This document shows positions 8,245-16,971 of a stretch of DNA of 64,000 bases, piece after piece. The notes under the pieces were generated by a model, which did no database searches, was not told the DNA's origin, and saw nothing but the letters and a program-made list of their open reading frames with translations. The translations under genes were made by a program, and so were the position numbers. How positions within the stretch are numbered: position 1 is the first letter of the stretch; every line of letters begins with the position of its first letter. Source of the DNA: Pseudomonas sp. H1h (lineage in GTDB: Bacteria; Pseudomonadota; Gammaproteobacteria; Pseudomonadales; Pseudomonadaceae). The stretch is from positions 119,318 to 183,317 of the forward strand of contig NZ_AYMJ01000020.1 in NCBI RefSeq assembly GCF_000633255.1, given 5' to 3'.

Positions 8245-9519
8245 ATGAAAGACGCCTCTCCAGCCCGTGCCTGCGGCATCGACTTCGGCACGTCCAACTC
8301 CACCGTCGGCTGGCTGCGCCCCGGCATGGAAACGATGATCGCGCTGGAAGACGACAAGATCACCCTGCCGTCGGTGGTCTTCTTCAACATCGAGGAGCGC
8401 CGCCCGGTTTACGGTCGCCTGGCGCTGCACGAGTACCTGGAAGGCTACGAAGGCCGCCTGATGCGCTCGCTCAAGAGCCTGCTCGGTTCCAAGCTGATCA
8501 AGCACGACACCAGCGTCCTCGGCACGGCGATGCCGTTCAAGGACTTGCTCGGCCTGTTCATCGGACAACTGAAGAGCCGCGCCGAAACGGCCGCCGGTCG
8601 GGAATTCGAACAAGTGGTACTGGGTCGCCCGGTATTTTTCGTCGATGACGATCCGCTGGCCGACCAGGAAGCCGAAGACACTTTGGTGGAAGTGGCGCGC
8701 AAGCTCGGCTTCAAGGACGTCTCGTTCCAGTACGAGCCGATTGCCGCAGCCTTCGACTACGAGTCGACCATCGAAAAAGAAGAGCTGGTACTGATCGTCG
8801 ACATCGGCGGTGGTACGTCCGACTTCTCGCTGGTGCGCCTGTCGCCCGAGCGTCGCGGCATGGACAACCGCCACGACGACATCCTCGCCACCGGCGGCGT
8901 GCACATCGGCGGTACCGACTTCGATAAACAGCTGAGCCTGCAAGGCCTGATGCCGCTGTTCGGCTATGGCAGCCGCATGAAAAGCGGCGCCTACATGCCG
9001 ACCAGCCACCACATGAACCTGGCGACCTGGCACACCATCAACTCGGTGTACTCGCAAAAATCCAGCCTGGCGCTGGGCAGCATGCGCTATGACATCGAGG
9101 ACACTGGCGGCATCGATCGCCTGTTCAAGCTGATCGAACAGCGCGCCGGGCACTGGCTGGCGATGGAAGTCGAAGAAACCAAGATCCAGCTGACCCACAC
9201 CGACAGCCGTCATGTGCCGCTGGACCGGATCGAGCCAGGCCTGAGCGTGGAACTGAGCCGCGCCTTGTTCGAATCGTCCATCGACGCGCTGCTTGAGCGC
9301 GTGCGTGGCAGCGTCACGCAGTTGTTGAACGACGCGAACGTGGCCGTGGGTCAGGTCGACACAGTGTTCTTCACCGGCGGCTCCAGCGGCATCCCGGCGC
9401 TGCGCAACAGCGTCTCGGCAATGCTGCCGAACGCGCGGCACGTGGAAGGCAACATCTTTGGCAGCATCGGCAGCGGTCTGGCGATCGAGGCCATGAAACG
9501 TTATGGCTCGATGAACTGA
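8245..9519 (+). CDS. yegD: Hsp70-family protein, YegD type
   Basis: A 424-residue protein made of an Hsp70/actin-type nucleotide-binding domain. The phosphate-1 loop is GIDFGTSNSTVGW (residues 10-22), phosphate-2 DIGGGTSDFSLVRL, and the adenosine motif FFTGGSSGIPALR near the C-terminus. It lacks a full substrate-binding domain and lid, so it cannot be a standard DnaK; E. coli YegD is similar in size. Function is unproven. It is divergent from cbpA across a 290-bp gap, which places two chaperone-type units side by side. Confidence 0.9.
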   Translation: MKDASPARACGIDFGTSNSTVGWLRPGMETMIALEDDKITLPSVVFFNIEERRPVYGRLALHEYLEGYEGRLMRSLKSLLGSKLIKHDTSVLGTAMPFKDLLGLFIGQLKSRAETAAGREFEQVVLGRPVFFVDDDPLADQEAEDTLVEVARKLGFKDVSFQYEPIAAAFDYESTIEKEELVLIVDIGGGTSDFSLVRLSPERRGMDNRHDDILATGGVHIGGTDFDKQLSLQGLMPLFGYGSRMKSGAYMPTSHHMNLATWHTINSVYSQKSSLALGSMRYDIEDTGGIDRLFKLIEQRAGHWLAMEVEETKIQLTHTDSRHVPLDRIEPGLSVELSRALFESSIDALLERVRGSVTQLLNDANVAVGQVDTVFFTGGSSGIPALRNSVSAMLPNARHVEGNIFGSIGSGLAIEAMKRYGSMN

Positions 9520-9540
9520 TCCAGAATGAGCGGTGCGCCC

Positions 9541-9603
9541 TTCGCGAGCAAGCCCGCTCCCACAGGTTCGGTGTGATCCTGTGGGAGCGGGCTTGCTCGC
9601 GAC
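9541..9603. repeat. REP pair downstream of the Hsp70-like gene
   Basis: Tight inverted REP pair (spacer about 15 bp) between the convergent Hsp70-like and AI-2E-type permease genes. Confidence 0.85.
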
Positions 9604-9633
9604 AGCGCCGGCTCAGACGCTACAAAGCCTGGA

Positions 9634-10647
9634 TCAGACCATCCCGCCCAGCTTCAACTCACTCTTCAGATACGCGTAATAAATCGGCCCCGCCACCACT
9701 CCCGGCAGGCCGAACGCGGCTTCGAACACCAGCATCGCCAGCAGCAACTCCCACGACTTGGCACTGATCTGCCCGCCGACAATGCGCGCGTTGAGGAAGT
9801 ATTCGAGCTTGTGGATGAAAATCAGATAGCCCAGCGCCGCCACTGCCACCCAGATCGACAGCGACAGGCCGACGATGGTGATCAGCGTGTTCGACATCAG
9901 GTTACCGATCACCGGCAGCAGGCCGAGCAGGAAGGTCAGGACGATCAAAGTCTTGGTCAGCGGCAGCTTGATGCCGAACAGCGGCAGGATCACCGCGAGG
10001 AAGATCGCGGTGAAGAAGGTGTTCAGCAGGGAAATCTTGATCTGCGCGAAGACGATATTGCGGAACGCCTGCACCAGCAGGTGCAAACGGTCGAACAGCG
10101 CGGCGGCCAGCGGTTTGCGTTTGGTCAGGTCCGGCACTCGCTGCAGGGCGATGATCGCGCCCAGCACCATGCCGATCAGCAAGGTGACGAACATGTGCGC
10201 GGCGTCCTTGCCCACCAGTTGCAGGTCGGCCAGGTGCTTACTCGCCCAGTCGCCAATGGCCACGCGGAATTCGGCGGCGCTGGCAGGCAGGTAACTGTCG
10301 AGAAATGGCGGCAGTTGACCGCGAGCGCGATCGACCACGCCCATGAATTTATCGAGCGAGGCGCCGGGATTTTCCGCTTCGTGCAGCAGGAAACTGATGG
10401 CCCCGGCAAAAATCAGCGCCAGCACACTGACCACCAGCGTGCCCAGCAGCGCCACCGCCAGCCAGCGCGCGCGCCGGCCTTCGATCAGCCGTTGCAGTTG
10501 CGGGGTGAGCATGTTGACCAGCTCGAACACCAGCAGACCGGCCAGCAGGCTGGGCAACAAGCGCAACGGCAACGCCAGCAGCAAACCGCCGCAAATGATG
10601 ATGCAACTGACCCAAAACACAACATGACGCTCAGAAAACGTTGGCAT
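9634..10647 (-). CDS. AI-2E family transporter
   Basis: A 337-residue integral membrane protein with about eight hydrophobic segments, starting MPTFSERHVVFWVSCIIICGG. The family (TqsA/YdiK-like permeases) is named for AI-2 export, but members also move other small solutes or ions. The conserved C-terminal segment FEAAFGLPGVVAGPIYYAYLK is present. No quorum-sensing gene is nearby, so the substrate cannot be inferred from context. Confidence 0.87.
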   Translation of the reverse strand: MPTFSERHVVFWVSCIIICGGLLLALPLRLLPSLLAGLLVFELVNMLTPQLQRLIEGRRARWLAVALLGTLVVSVLALIFAGAISFLLHEAENPGASLDKFMGVVDRARGQLPPFLDSYLPASAAEFRVAIGDWASKHLADLQLVGKDAAHMFVTLLIGMVLGAIIALQRVPDLTKRKPLAAALFDRLHLLVQAFRNIVFAQIKISLLNTFFTAIFLAVILPLFGIKLPLTKTLIVLTFLLGLLPVIGNLMSNTLITIVGLSLSIWVAVAALGYLIFIHKLEYFLNARIVGGQISAKSWELLLAMLVFEAAFGLPGVVAGPIYYAYLKSELKLGGMV

Positions 10648-10714
10648 ACAGCCTCAAAACGAACGGCGTAAAAGGATTGGCAGTCTGCCAGCGATCCGGG
10701 GTGAGCACTAGAAA

Positions 10715-10740
10715 TATGCAGGGTTTGAGATTGGCGGTGC
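10715..10740 (+). repeat. 26-bp direct repeat, copy 1
   Basis: TATGCAGGGTTTGAGATTGG followed by CGGTGC. The same 26 bases recur at 10820-10845, each copy immediately in front of a REP element. Confidence 0.8.
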
Positions 10741-10752
10741 CATGACCGTCCT

Positions 10753-10923
10753 CTTCGCGAGCAGGCTCGCTCCCACATTGGAACTGCTGCATTCACCACC
10801 CATGTGGCAACCCCTGGGTTATGCAGGGTTTGAGATTGGCGGTGCAGCAGCAGACGCCATCGCGAGCAGGCTCACTCCTACACTTGAAATGCGTTCCCCT
10901 GTAGGAGTGAGCCTGCTCGCGAT
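10753..10923. repeat. REP cluster with three cores
   Basis: One REP core at 10753-10776 and a variant inverted pair (GAGCAGGCTCACTCCTACA and complement) at 10859-10923. Together with the 26-bp direct repeats it fills most of the 308-bp gap between the permease and psiF genes; no gene is seen there. Confidence 0.8.
10820..10845 (+). repeat. 26-bp direct repeat, copy 2
   Basis: Exact second copy of the 26 bases at 10715-10740, 105 bp downstream, suggesting local duplication of a REP-containing segment. Confidence 0.8.
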
Positions 10924-10955
10924 GAGGCCGGCACGCTCACCCACTGATCAGAGAA

Positions 10956-11261
10956 TCATTTTTTCTTCAGGCAATCACTCATGAATGTCTTGCGCGCATC
11001 GCCGGTCAGGGCTTTGGTTTTCGCGTCGGCGTTGCAGGTTTTCATTTTTTCCTGCTGCGGGGTCAGGGTCTTGGCGTCGTTGGCGGCCGGCGCGGCCTTG
11101 AGGCAGGTGCTCATGAAAGTCTTGCGCTCATCGCCCTTGAGGCTCTTGGCGGTAGCGTCGGCATTGCAGGTGGTCATTTTGTTCTGTTGCGCCGTGGCGG
11201 CGAAACCCTGGGAACACAGGAGCAGACCGATCATCAACAAAGGGACACGCAACATCTTCAT
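10956..11261 (-). CDS. psiF: PsiF family protein (secreted)
   Basis: A 101-residue periplasmic protein with a Sec signal peptide (MKMLRVPLLMIGLLLCSQGFA) and two tandem PsiF repeats, each with the pattern KMxTCNADAxxKxLxGDxRKTFMSxCLK. Two cysteines per repeat suggest disulfides. PsiF was named in E. coli for induction by phosphate starvation; its function is unknown. I start it at the ATG preceded by GGAG with 8-bp spacing, not at the upstream in-frame start. I saw no clear Pho box. Confidence 0.88.
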   Translation of the reverse strand: MKMLRVPLLMIGLLLCSQGFAATAQQNKMTTCNADATAKSLKGDERKTFMSTCLKAAPAANDAKTLTPQQEKMKTCNADAKTKALTGDARKTFMSDCLKKK

Positions 11262-11324
11262 GGAGTTTTCTCCTTGTCGCCGCACCGATGGATGCGGCCT
11301 CCGCTGAAGTGTAGCCAAATCTTG

Positions 11325-12119
11325 TTACACCTTCCTGCCTTCCAGGTGGCTGCGACGATACTGCTCCGGCGTGCACCCCGCCTGCCGGGCAAACATGGCA
11401 ATGAACGCCGAGCCGCTGCTGTAACCCAGGTCGAAGGCGATCTCCTGCACGCTCCGGGTACTTTCCAGTGCCTCGATCGCTGCCAGATAACGCAGGCGCT
11501 GGCGCCATTCGCCGAAACTCATCCCCAGCTCGCGCACAAACTGCCGGGCCAGCGTGCGCTCGCTGACGTGCACCTGCGCCGCCCAGTGCGCCAGCGGCTG
11601 ATTGCTCCCGGGGTCGGCCTGCAGCGCGTCGAGGATCGCCAGCAACCCGGGATGGCTCGCATACGGCAGATAGCATTCATGCACCGGCGCCTGTTGCAAC
11701 TGATCGACCAGCACCTGGGCCAGGCGCTGGTCGGCAGCGAGTTCGGGGATTTTCACGTCACGGGCGGCGAAGTCCTTGAGAATCGCCTTGAGGATGTCGC
11801 TGATCGCCAGCGTGCAGGCCCGTGCCGGCAGATCGACACAGACCTTGGGATCGAGGCACACCGCGCGATAATTGACCGGCTGGTGGCTGTAGAAACTGTG
11901 CTCGACCTGCGGCGGCACCCACACCGCATATTGCGGCGGCGACATGAAGCGGCTGCCGTCGACGTCCATGTGCAGCACACCGTGGGCCGCATACTCCAGC
12001 GTGCCCCACGGATGACGGTGCGGCGCGGCGTATTCATGGGTGTTGAAGTCGGCGTAGCGGAAGTACACCGCTGACGGCAGTTCGCTGAAATCCAGCAGAT
12101 CGATGTGTTTACTGTTCAT
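11325..12119 (-). CDS. AraC family transcriptional regulator
   Basis: A 264-residue regulator with an N-terminal cupin sensor (HRHPWGTLEYAAHGVLHMDV) and a C-terminal double HTH. The first helix-turn-helix covers LAHWAAQVHVSERTLARQF, the second SVQEIAFDLGYSSGSAFIAMF followed by AGCTPEQYRR. It resembles the NimR subgroup that controls neighbouring exporters. It is divergent from an EamA exporter gene across 96 bp, which it probably regulates. The start giving MNSKHIDLLDF fits family alignment better than upstream starts. Confidence 0.88.
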   Translation of the reverse strand: MNSKHIDLLDFSELPSAVYFRYADFNTHEYAAPHRHPWGTLEYAAHGVLHMDVDGSRFMSPPQYAVWVPPQVEHSFYSHQPVNYRAVCLDPKVCVDLPARACTLAISDILKAILKDFAARDVKIPELAADQRLAQVLVDQLQQAPVHECYLPYASHPGLLAILDALQADPGSNQPLAHWAAQVHVSERTLARQFVRELGMSFGEWRQRLRYLAAIEALESTRSVQEIAFDLGYSSGSAFIAMFARQAGCTPEQYRRSHLEGRKV

Positions 12120-12215
12120 GCTGTCCGGTTTCAGAGGCAGGTTGTCTGGTTCGCAGTATAGGGCTGCATCCAGACAGGGGATAATCACCGTTCATCAACG
12201 TTCTGGTTTTAACCC

Positions 12216-13103
12216 ATGCAATACGCGTTTCCCCTGCTGGCGATTTTCATCTGGGCCGGCAATACCGTGATCAACAAACTGGCCGTCGGGGCGATCTTCC
12301 CCGCCGAGATCGGTTTCTACCGCTGGCTACTGGCCGGCCTGCTGTTCACCCCCTTCATGCTCAAGGCAGTGATCGCGCACTGGCCGCAGATTCGCCCGAA
12401 CCTGGGCAAGATCTTCATCCTCGGCGTGCTGGGCATGGCGGTCTATCAAAGCCTGGCCTACTTCGCCGCGACCCTGACCACAGCAACCAACATGGGCATC
12501 ATTCTGTCGCTGATGCCGCTGATGTCCCTGGCCATGGCGATCATCAGCCTCGGCCAGCGCCTGACCGCCGGTGCATTGTTCGGCGCGGTGCTGTCGTTCG
12601 CCGGCGTACTGGTGGTGGTGTCGTCCGGCAGCCTCGGCGCCTTGCTGCAACACGGGGTGAACATGGGCGATGCGATGATGTTGATCGCCACCCTGGCCTA
12701 TGCGATCTACAGCACCTTGCTGAAAAAATGGCAGTTGCGCCTGCCGCCGCTGGTGTTGCTGTACCTGCAGGTGCTGGTGGCGATTGTGGTGCTGTTTCCG
12801 CTGTATGCCGCGTCGCCGAAAACCGGCCTGACCCTGCAGAATATTCCGCTGGTGTTGTATGCGTGCCTGCTGGCGTCGATGCTCGCGCCGCTGGCGTGGA
12901 TGCAGGCTGTGCAGCGCCTGGGACCGAGCCGCACGACGTTGTTTTTCAACCTGCTGCCGCTGATTACCGCGCTGATTGCCGCGGTGGTGTTGAAGGAAGA
13001 GTTGGCGATGTATCACCTGGTCGGTGGTCTGCTGACGTTGGGCGGGGTGATTCTTTCCGAGCGCTGGACCACGGTGTTGGGCCGCAAACTCAGCGTCGCT
13101 TGA
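12216..13103 (+). CDS. EamA/DMT family transporter
   Basis: A 295-residue drug/metabolite-superfamily exporter with ten hydrophobic segments in two EamA repeats. The start MQYAFPLLAIFIWAGNTVINK shows the typical first helix, and the second repeat ends in the conserved LKEELAMYHLVGGLLTLGGV pattern (conserved Glu and Gly residues). It is divergent from the AraC gene and is its likely target. The substrate is not predictable from sequence. Confidence 0.9.
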   Translation: MQYAFPLLAIFIWAGNTVINKLAVGAIFPAEIGFYRWLLAGLLFTPFMLKAVIAHWPQIRPNLGKIFILGVLGMAVYQSLAYFAATLTTATNMGIILSLMPLMSLAMAIISLGQRLTAGALFGAVLSFAGVLVVVSSGSLGALLQHGVNMGDAMMLIATLAYAIYSTLLKKWQLRLPPLVLLYLQVLVAIVVLFPLYAASPKTGLTLQNIPLVLYACLLASMLAPLAWMQAVQRLGPSRTTLFFNLLPLITALIAAVVLKEELAMYHLVGGLLTLGGVILSERWTTVLGRKLSVA

Positions 13104-13112
13104 TCCTGCCTC

Positions 13113-13236
13113 TTCGCGAGCAGGCTCGCTCCCACATTCGACCGAGTTCCAACAGGTGGAATGCGGACAACTGTAGGAGCAGGATTGCTCCCAAAGGGGA
13201 ACGCATTCCAAATGTGGGAGCGGGCTTGCTCGCGAA
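13113..13236. repeat. REP cluster after the EamA gene
   Basis: Two normal REP cores in inverted orientation flank a decayed third copy (TGTAGGAGCAGGATTGCTCC) at about 13172-13191, a BIME with one degenerate member. Confidence 0.8.
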
Positions 13237-13262
13237 GAACGATAACGCGGTGTAACTGACCT

Positions 13263-14153
13263 TCACACGCCGGCAGCCTTGAGCCGCGCCGCATGCTCGA
13301 CAAACAACCGCACCGGGTCCGCACCCTTGCCCACCAGCCCCAGCGACTGGTTGACGATGTCGAAGTGATCCAGCGGATAGTCGTCGCCAATCACCGTGCC
13401 CAGGTGCGAGCTGTACCGCCCGACCATCCCGTCACACTGCCCTGGCTCGCGCACGAAGGTTTTCGCGAACAGCCGACAACTGCGGTTGGTGCCATCAAAC
13501 AGGTTGCCGCCGCGATCGGTCTTGCCGGGTTGCAACGTGCCCGACCACGAGTAATACCGCACGCCGTTGACCTCTTCCGGCCCGTGTCCGCCCCAGTTCT
13601 CGGGCAGGCCCTGTGGATAACGCTGATTGAACAGCGCCACACCCTCGTGGGTCAGCGATTGGTGCGAAGCGTGGATATCGACCGGCAGTTTCGGCCCGTG
13701 GTAACCGGTTTCCAGCACCGCCATCAGCCAGCCGACAAAACGCAGCAGGGCCTCAAGCAGGCGACCCTTGGCGCTGTCCGCCGGGTAGTGTTTTTGCAGA
13801 TAGTCAGCCAGTTCCGAACCGTGATTGGGCCCGGCCACCGAGGTCACCGACGCGACCAGATCCGGTCGCCTGGCAGCGGCATAACGGGCGGTCAACGAAC
13901 CCTGACTGTGGCCGAACAGATTGACCTTGGCCGCGCCGGTCTCGCGCAGAATCTCGTCGATCCGCGCCAGCAACTGCTCGCCGCGCACTTCGGTGGAATG
14001 CAGCGGCGACACCTGCACCGCGATCACCGTCGCACCACCGCGGCGCAACGCCTTGATGATCCCGTACCAGTACGGGTACAGCAGCAGCCGGATAAAGCCG
14101 AGCATGCCCGGCACCAGCACCAATGGATAACGTGTCGCCGTACCTTGTGACAT
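13263..14153 (-). CDS. Family I lipase-like alpha/beta hydrolase
   Basis: A 296-residue lipase related to Pseudomonas/Burkholderia triacylglycerol lipases. The sequence opens YPLVLVPGMLGF (oxyanion-hole region); the nucleophile S83 is in GHSQG, and NHGSELADYL and DHFDIVNQ near the C-terminus fit the acid/histidine region. The best start (ATG after GGATG) gives MSQGTATRYPL with no signal peptide, unlike secreted family members, and no foldase (lif) gene is adjacent. It may be cytoplasmic or exported by another route. The substrate is not determinable. Confidence 0.88.
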   Translation of the reverse strand: MSQGTATRYPLVLVPGMLGFIRLLLYPYWYGIIKALRRGGATVIAVQVSPLHSTEVRGEQLLARIDEILRETGAAKVNLFGHSQGSLTARYAAARRPDLVASVTSVAGPNHGSELADYLQKHYPADSAKGRLLEALLRFVGWLMAVLETGYHGPKLPVDIHASHQSLTHEGVALFNQRYPQGLPENWGGHGPEEVNGVRYYSWSGTLQPGKTDRGGNLFDGTNRSCRLFAKTFVREPGQCDGMVGRYSSHLGTVIGDDYPLDHFDIVNQSLGLVGKGADPVRLFVEHAARLKAAGV

Positions 14154-14244
14154 GGGCAAACATCCTTGTGGTCGCTGAGTGGATGCCAGACGTGCAAAAC
14201 GCCCGCCAAGCATCCTCCTCGATGATGACAACGCCACGACCAGC

Positions 14245-14550
14245 CTACTTCAGCCCCACCACCCCCGCCACAATCAGCCCCACCGATAGCAGTTTGACCA
14301 GGGTCAGGCTTTCGCCGAGCAGGGCAAAACCGAGAAACACCGTGCCCAACGAGCCGATCGCCGTCCAGATCGGGTAGGCGACGCTCACCGGCAACTCGCG
14401 CATCGCCAACGTCAGGAAGCAGATCCCGCCAATCGCCGCCGCCACAGTGATCAATGACGGCCACAAGCGGGTGAAGCCTTCGGCGTACTTCATGCTCATG
14501 GCGAACGTGACTTCGAACCCGGCGGCGATCAGCAGTAACAGCCAGGCCAT
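14245..14550 (-). CDS. Small multidrug resistance (SMR) transporter, SugE/Gdx type
   Basis: A 101-residue, four-helix SMR protein. The essential Glu lies at position 13 in AAGFEVTFAMSMKYAEGF, and the stretch GFTRLWPS is typical of the SugE/Gdx branch, which exports guanidinium. The Gdx assignment is by motif only; no guanidine riboswitch is visible upstream. Its ATG directly abuts the azoreductase stop codon (TAGATG), so the two genes are translated from one message. Confidence 0.85.
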   Translation of the reverse strand: MAWLLLLIAAGFEVTFAMSMKYAEGFTRLWPSLITVAAAIGGICFLTLAMRELPVSVAYPIWTAIGSLGTVFLGFALLGESLTLVKLLSVGLIVAGVVGLK

Positions 14551-15189
14551 CTAGAACACCAGGGCGAGGTCGAGCAAACACTGCTCGGCCTCGGCCACCG
14601 ACACCGCGAAGGTGCGTTCCGCCGACTCTTCACCCTCGGCCGCGACCACGCTGACGTCGTTGATGCCGACAAACCCCAGCGCGGTGCGCAGCCACGGATC
14701 GGCGTGATTCAGTGCTTCCAGTTCACCGCCGGGGCCGAAACCGGACCCGCCGCGACTGGTGACGATCAGTGCTTTCTTGCCTTGCAGCAGCGGTGTGTAC
14801 TGGGCCACGCCGTTGTCGAGGGTGTGATCGAAGGTCAGGCCCAGGCGCACGATCTGATCGACCCAGGCCTTGAGGCCACTGGGCACGCTGAAGTTGTACA
14901 TCGGCGTGGAAATCAGCAGCAGGTCATGCTCGAACAACTCGCCGACCAGTTGATCGCTGAGCGCCAGATCCGCCTGCATCGACAACGGCCGCGCTTGCGG
15001 TTGCGGGTAGAACGCCGCCGCCACGAATGCCTCGTTGACTGCCGGAATGAGTGCCCGTCCGACTTCGCGACGGGTGACCTGCGCCTGTGGGTGGCGCACT
15101 TGCCAGGCACTGAGGAAGCTTTCCGCCAGGCGCCGTGAGTGTGAACGGTCACCGCGTGGGCTGGCATGAATCGCAAGAATCTTGCTCAT
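14551..15189 (-). CDS. azoR: FMN-dependent NADH:azoreductase AzoR
   Basis: A 212-residue flavodoxin-fold quinone/azo reductase. FMN-binding segments are SPRGDRSHSRRLAESF near the N-terminus, PMYNFSVPSGLKAWVDQI in the middle and SRGGSGFGPGGELE. Such enzymes reduce quinones and azo compounds with NADH in the cytoplasm. It is first in a two-gene unit with the SMR transporter and divergent from a LysR gene 120 bp away, the usual pattern for a quinone- or drug-responsive regulator and its target. Confidence 0.92.
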   Translation of the reverse strand: MSKILAIHASPRGDRSHSRRLAESFLSAWQVRHPQAQVTRREVGRALIPAVNEAFVAAAFYPQPQARPLSMQADLALSDQLVGELFEHDLLLISTPMYNFSVPSGLKAWVDQIVRLGLTFDHTLDNGVAQYTPLLQGKKALIVTSRGGSGFGPGGELEALNHADPWLRTALGFVGINDVSVVAAEGEESAERTFAVSVAEAEQCLLDLALVF

Positions 15190-15227
15190 CTGAAACTCCT
15201 TGAGACTAGACTTGAGTGGTGTGTAGC

Positions 15228-15241
15228 GCCAGATTGCTGGC
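15228..15241. promoter_or_regulatory. Inverted repeat in azoR-lysR divergent promoter
   Basis: GCCAGATTGCTGGC: five-base arms around a four-base centre, in the 120-bp gap between divergent azoR and the LysR gene. This is a plausible LysR operator; binding is inferred from position only. Confidence 0.4.
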
Positions 15242-15309
15242 AGATCAGCACAGCCTCAAATGAGTAAAAATCAGTCTGGATGAATCTATTTCATCCATGG
15301 AGTTTTCAA

Positions 15310-16227
15310 ATGTTCGCTTCGTTGCCGCTGACCGCCTTGCGCGCCTTCGAGTCCGCCTCGCGCCTGCTGAGTTTCAAGGCTGCCGCTGAAGAGTTGTCGG
15401 TCACGCCCACGGCCATTTCCCATCAGATCCGTTCGCTGGAAGACTGGCTCGGCGTGGCGCTGTTCGAACGCTTGCCGCGTCAGGTGCGCCTGACCGAGGG
15501 CGGTGAGCGGCTGTTTCGCAGCCTGCACGGCGCACTGCTGGAAGTCGCGCAGAGCGTCGACACCCTGCGCCCGCACCGCAGCGGCAGCAGCCTGACGCTG
15601 TCGACCACCGCCGCGTTTGCCGCGTTGTGGCTGGTGCCGCGCCTCGGGCGTTTTTATGCACAACACCCGAACATCAACGTGCGGCTCGACACCCACTGCG
15701 AAGTCATCGACCTGCATCAGGACGCCAGCGTCGATCTGGTGCTGCGCTACAGCCTCGACGACTACCCCACTCTCTACGGCTTGTGCCTGTTCGATGAGTC
15801 GTTCGGCGTATATGGCTCGCCGGAGCAGGTGGCGCTGGCCGCCCGGCGCACGCCGGCGCTGATCAGCGTGCGGTGGCACAACTCAAAGCTATATGCCCAT
15901 GGCTGGGAGGCGTGGTGCGCCAAATCCGGCGAACACTGGCTCAAGCAGCAACCGGCGGTCCGAGAATACGACGAGGAGCATTACGCCCTGCAAGCAGCGA
16001 TTGCCGGGCAAGGCCTGGTGCTGGCGAGCAATATTCTGGTCTCGCAAAGCGTCGCCAGTGGCTTGCTGGTGCCGTACAAGGGCCAGGCGCAGGTCGATGG
16101 CGCGGGCTATAGCGCACTGTGCGTGCCGGGGCGCGAGCGGCATCCGCCGGTGCGGGCATTTTTTGCCTGGTTGCGTGAGGAAGCGCAGTTGTCCGGGCTG
16201 ACGCCAAGGTCGCCCGAAATCTCATAA
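15310..16227 (+). CDS. LysR family transcriptional regulator (divergent from azoR)
   Basis: A 305-residue LysR protein of the GcvA-like group, start MFASLPLTALRAFESASRLL. The HTH is at about residues 20-40 (SFKAAAEELSVTPTAISHQI), followed by the linker helix and a periplasmic-binding-like effector domain. I use the ATG preceded by GGAG; an in-frame ATG lies 30 bp upstream without a good ribosome site. It likely regulates azoR and the SMR gene. Confidence 0.9.
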   Translation: MFASLPLTALRAFESASRLLSFKAAAEELSVTPTAISHQIRSLEDWLGVALFERLPRQVRLTEGGERLFRSLHGALLEVAQSVDTLRPHRSGSSLTLSTTAAFAALWLVPRLGRFYAQHPNINVRLDTHCEVIDLHQDASVDLVLRYSLDDYPTLYGLCLFDESFGVYGSPEQVALAARRTPALISVRWHNSKLYAHGWEAWCAKSGEHWLKQQPAVREYDEEHYALQAAIAGQGLVLASNILVSQSVASGLLVPYKGQAQVDGAGYSALCVPGRERHPPVRAFFAWLREEAQLSGLTPRSPEIS

Positions 16228-16318
16228 AACTTTTTGCATCGCGCATGACTCACAACTTGGGTACGCGATCACGCCTGTAGAGCGTGGCGCCCATTGGATT
16301 AGCCTCCTGGAGATCGAA

Positions 16319-16852
16319 ATGAGCGATGACCTGCATTTGTCTGATGTACAAACCCTGCGCGCACGCGCACGGCAACACGTCGAGAACGGCGCGGTAACCG
16401 AGAGCTACAGCGCCAACCGCGAGGAAGTGCTGCGCTTGCTCAATGAATCGCTGGCCACCGAGCTTGTCTGCGTACTGCGTTACAAGCGTCACTACTTCAT
16501 GGCTAACGGCCTGAAGGCCAATGTGGCGGCTGACGAATTCCTCGAACACGCCACCCAGGAAGCGCAACACGCCGACCGTCTGGCCGAGCGCATCGTGCAA
16601 CTGGGCGGTGAGCCGGAGTTCAACCCGGACCTGCTGTCAAAAATGTCCCATGCCCAGTACGTGGCCGGGAACACCTTGAAGGAAATGGTCTACGAAGACC
16701 TGGTGGCGGAGCGGATTGCGATCGACAGCTACCGCGAGATCATTCAGTACATCGGCGAAAAAGACCCGACCACCCGACGCATCTTCGAAGACATCCTGGC
16801 GCAGGAAGAAGAGCATGCCGATGACATGGCCGACATTCTGAAAGACCTGTAA
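16319..16852 (+). CDS. Ferritin-like (bacterioferritin/Dps-related) protein
   Basis: A 177-residue ferritin-fold protein. Di-iron ligands are visible as E in LNESLATELVC, EHATQEAQHAD (ExxH), EDLVAERIAIDSY and AQEEEHADDM. It resembles P. aeruginosa PA4880, a probable bacterioferritin located near the urease accessory genes in that genome too. Probably stores iron or detoxifies peroxide; no haem-ligating methionine typical of true Bfr was identified with certainty. Confidence 0.88.
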   Translation: MSDDLHLSDVQTLRARARQHVENGAVTESYSANREEVLRLLNESLATELVCVLRYKRHYFMANGLKANVAADEFLEHATQEAQHADRLAERIVQLGGEPEFNPDLLSKMSHAQYVAGNTLKEMVYEDLVAERIAIDSYREIIQYIGEKDPTTRRIFEDILAQEEEHADDMADILKDL

Positions 16853-16868
16853 GCCATTCAAAACCGCC

Positions 16869-16951
16869 TTCGCGAGCAAGCCCGCTCCCACCCTCGGCCG
16901 TATTTATCCAGATGAAATACGGTCGAGGGTGGGAGCGGGCTTGCTCGCGAA
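16869..16951. repeat. REP pair in an extended hairpin
   Basis: The spacer between the two REP cores is itself an inverted repeat (CACCCTCGGCCGTATTT against AAATACGGTCGAGGGTG), so the whole 83 bases can fold into one long stem with a loop of about six bases. Confidence 0.85.
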
Positions 16952-16971
16952 GCGGCCCTGTCAGTCACCGA

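Noticed and set aside
14245..14550. Guanidine riboswitch in front of the SugE/Gdx-like gene
   Set aside because: The gene directly abuts azoR with no leader space, and I see no such structure upstream of azoR.
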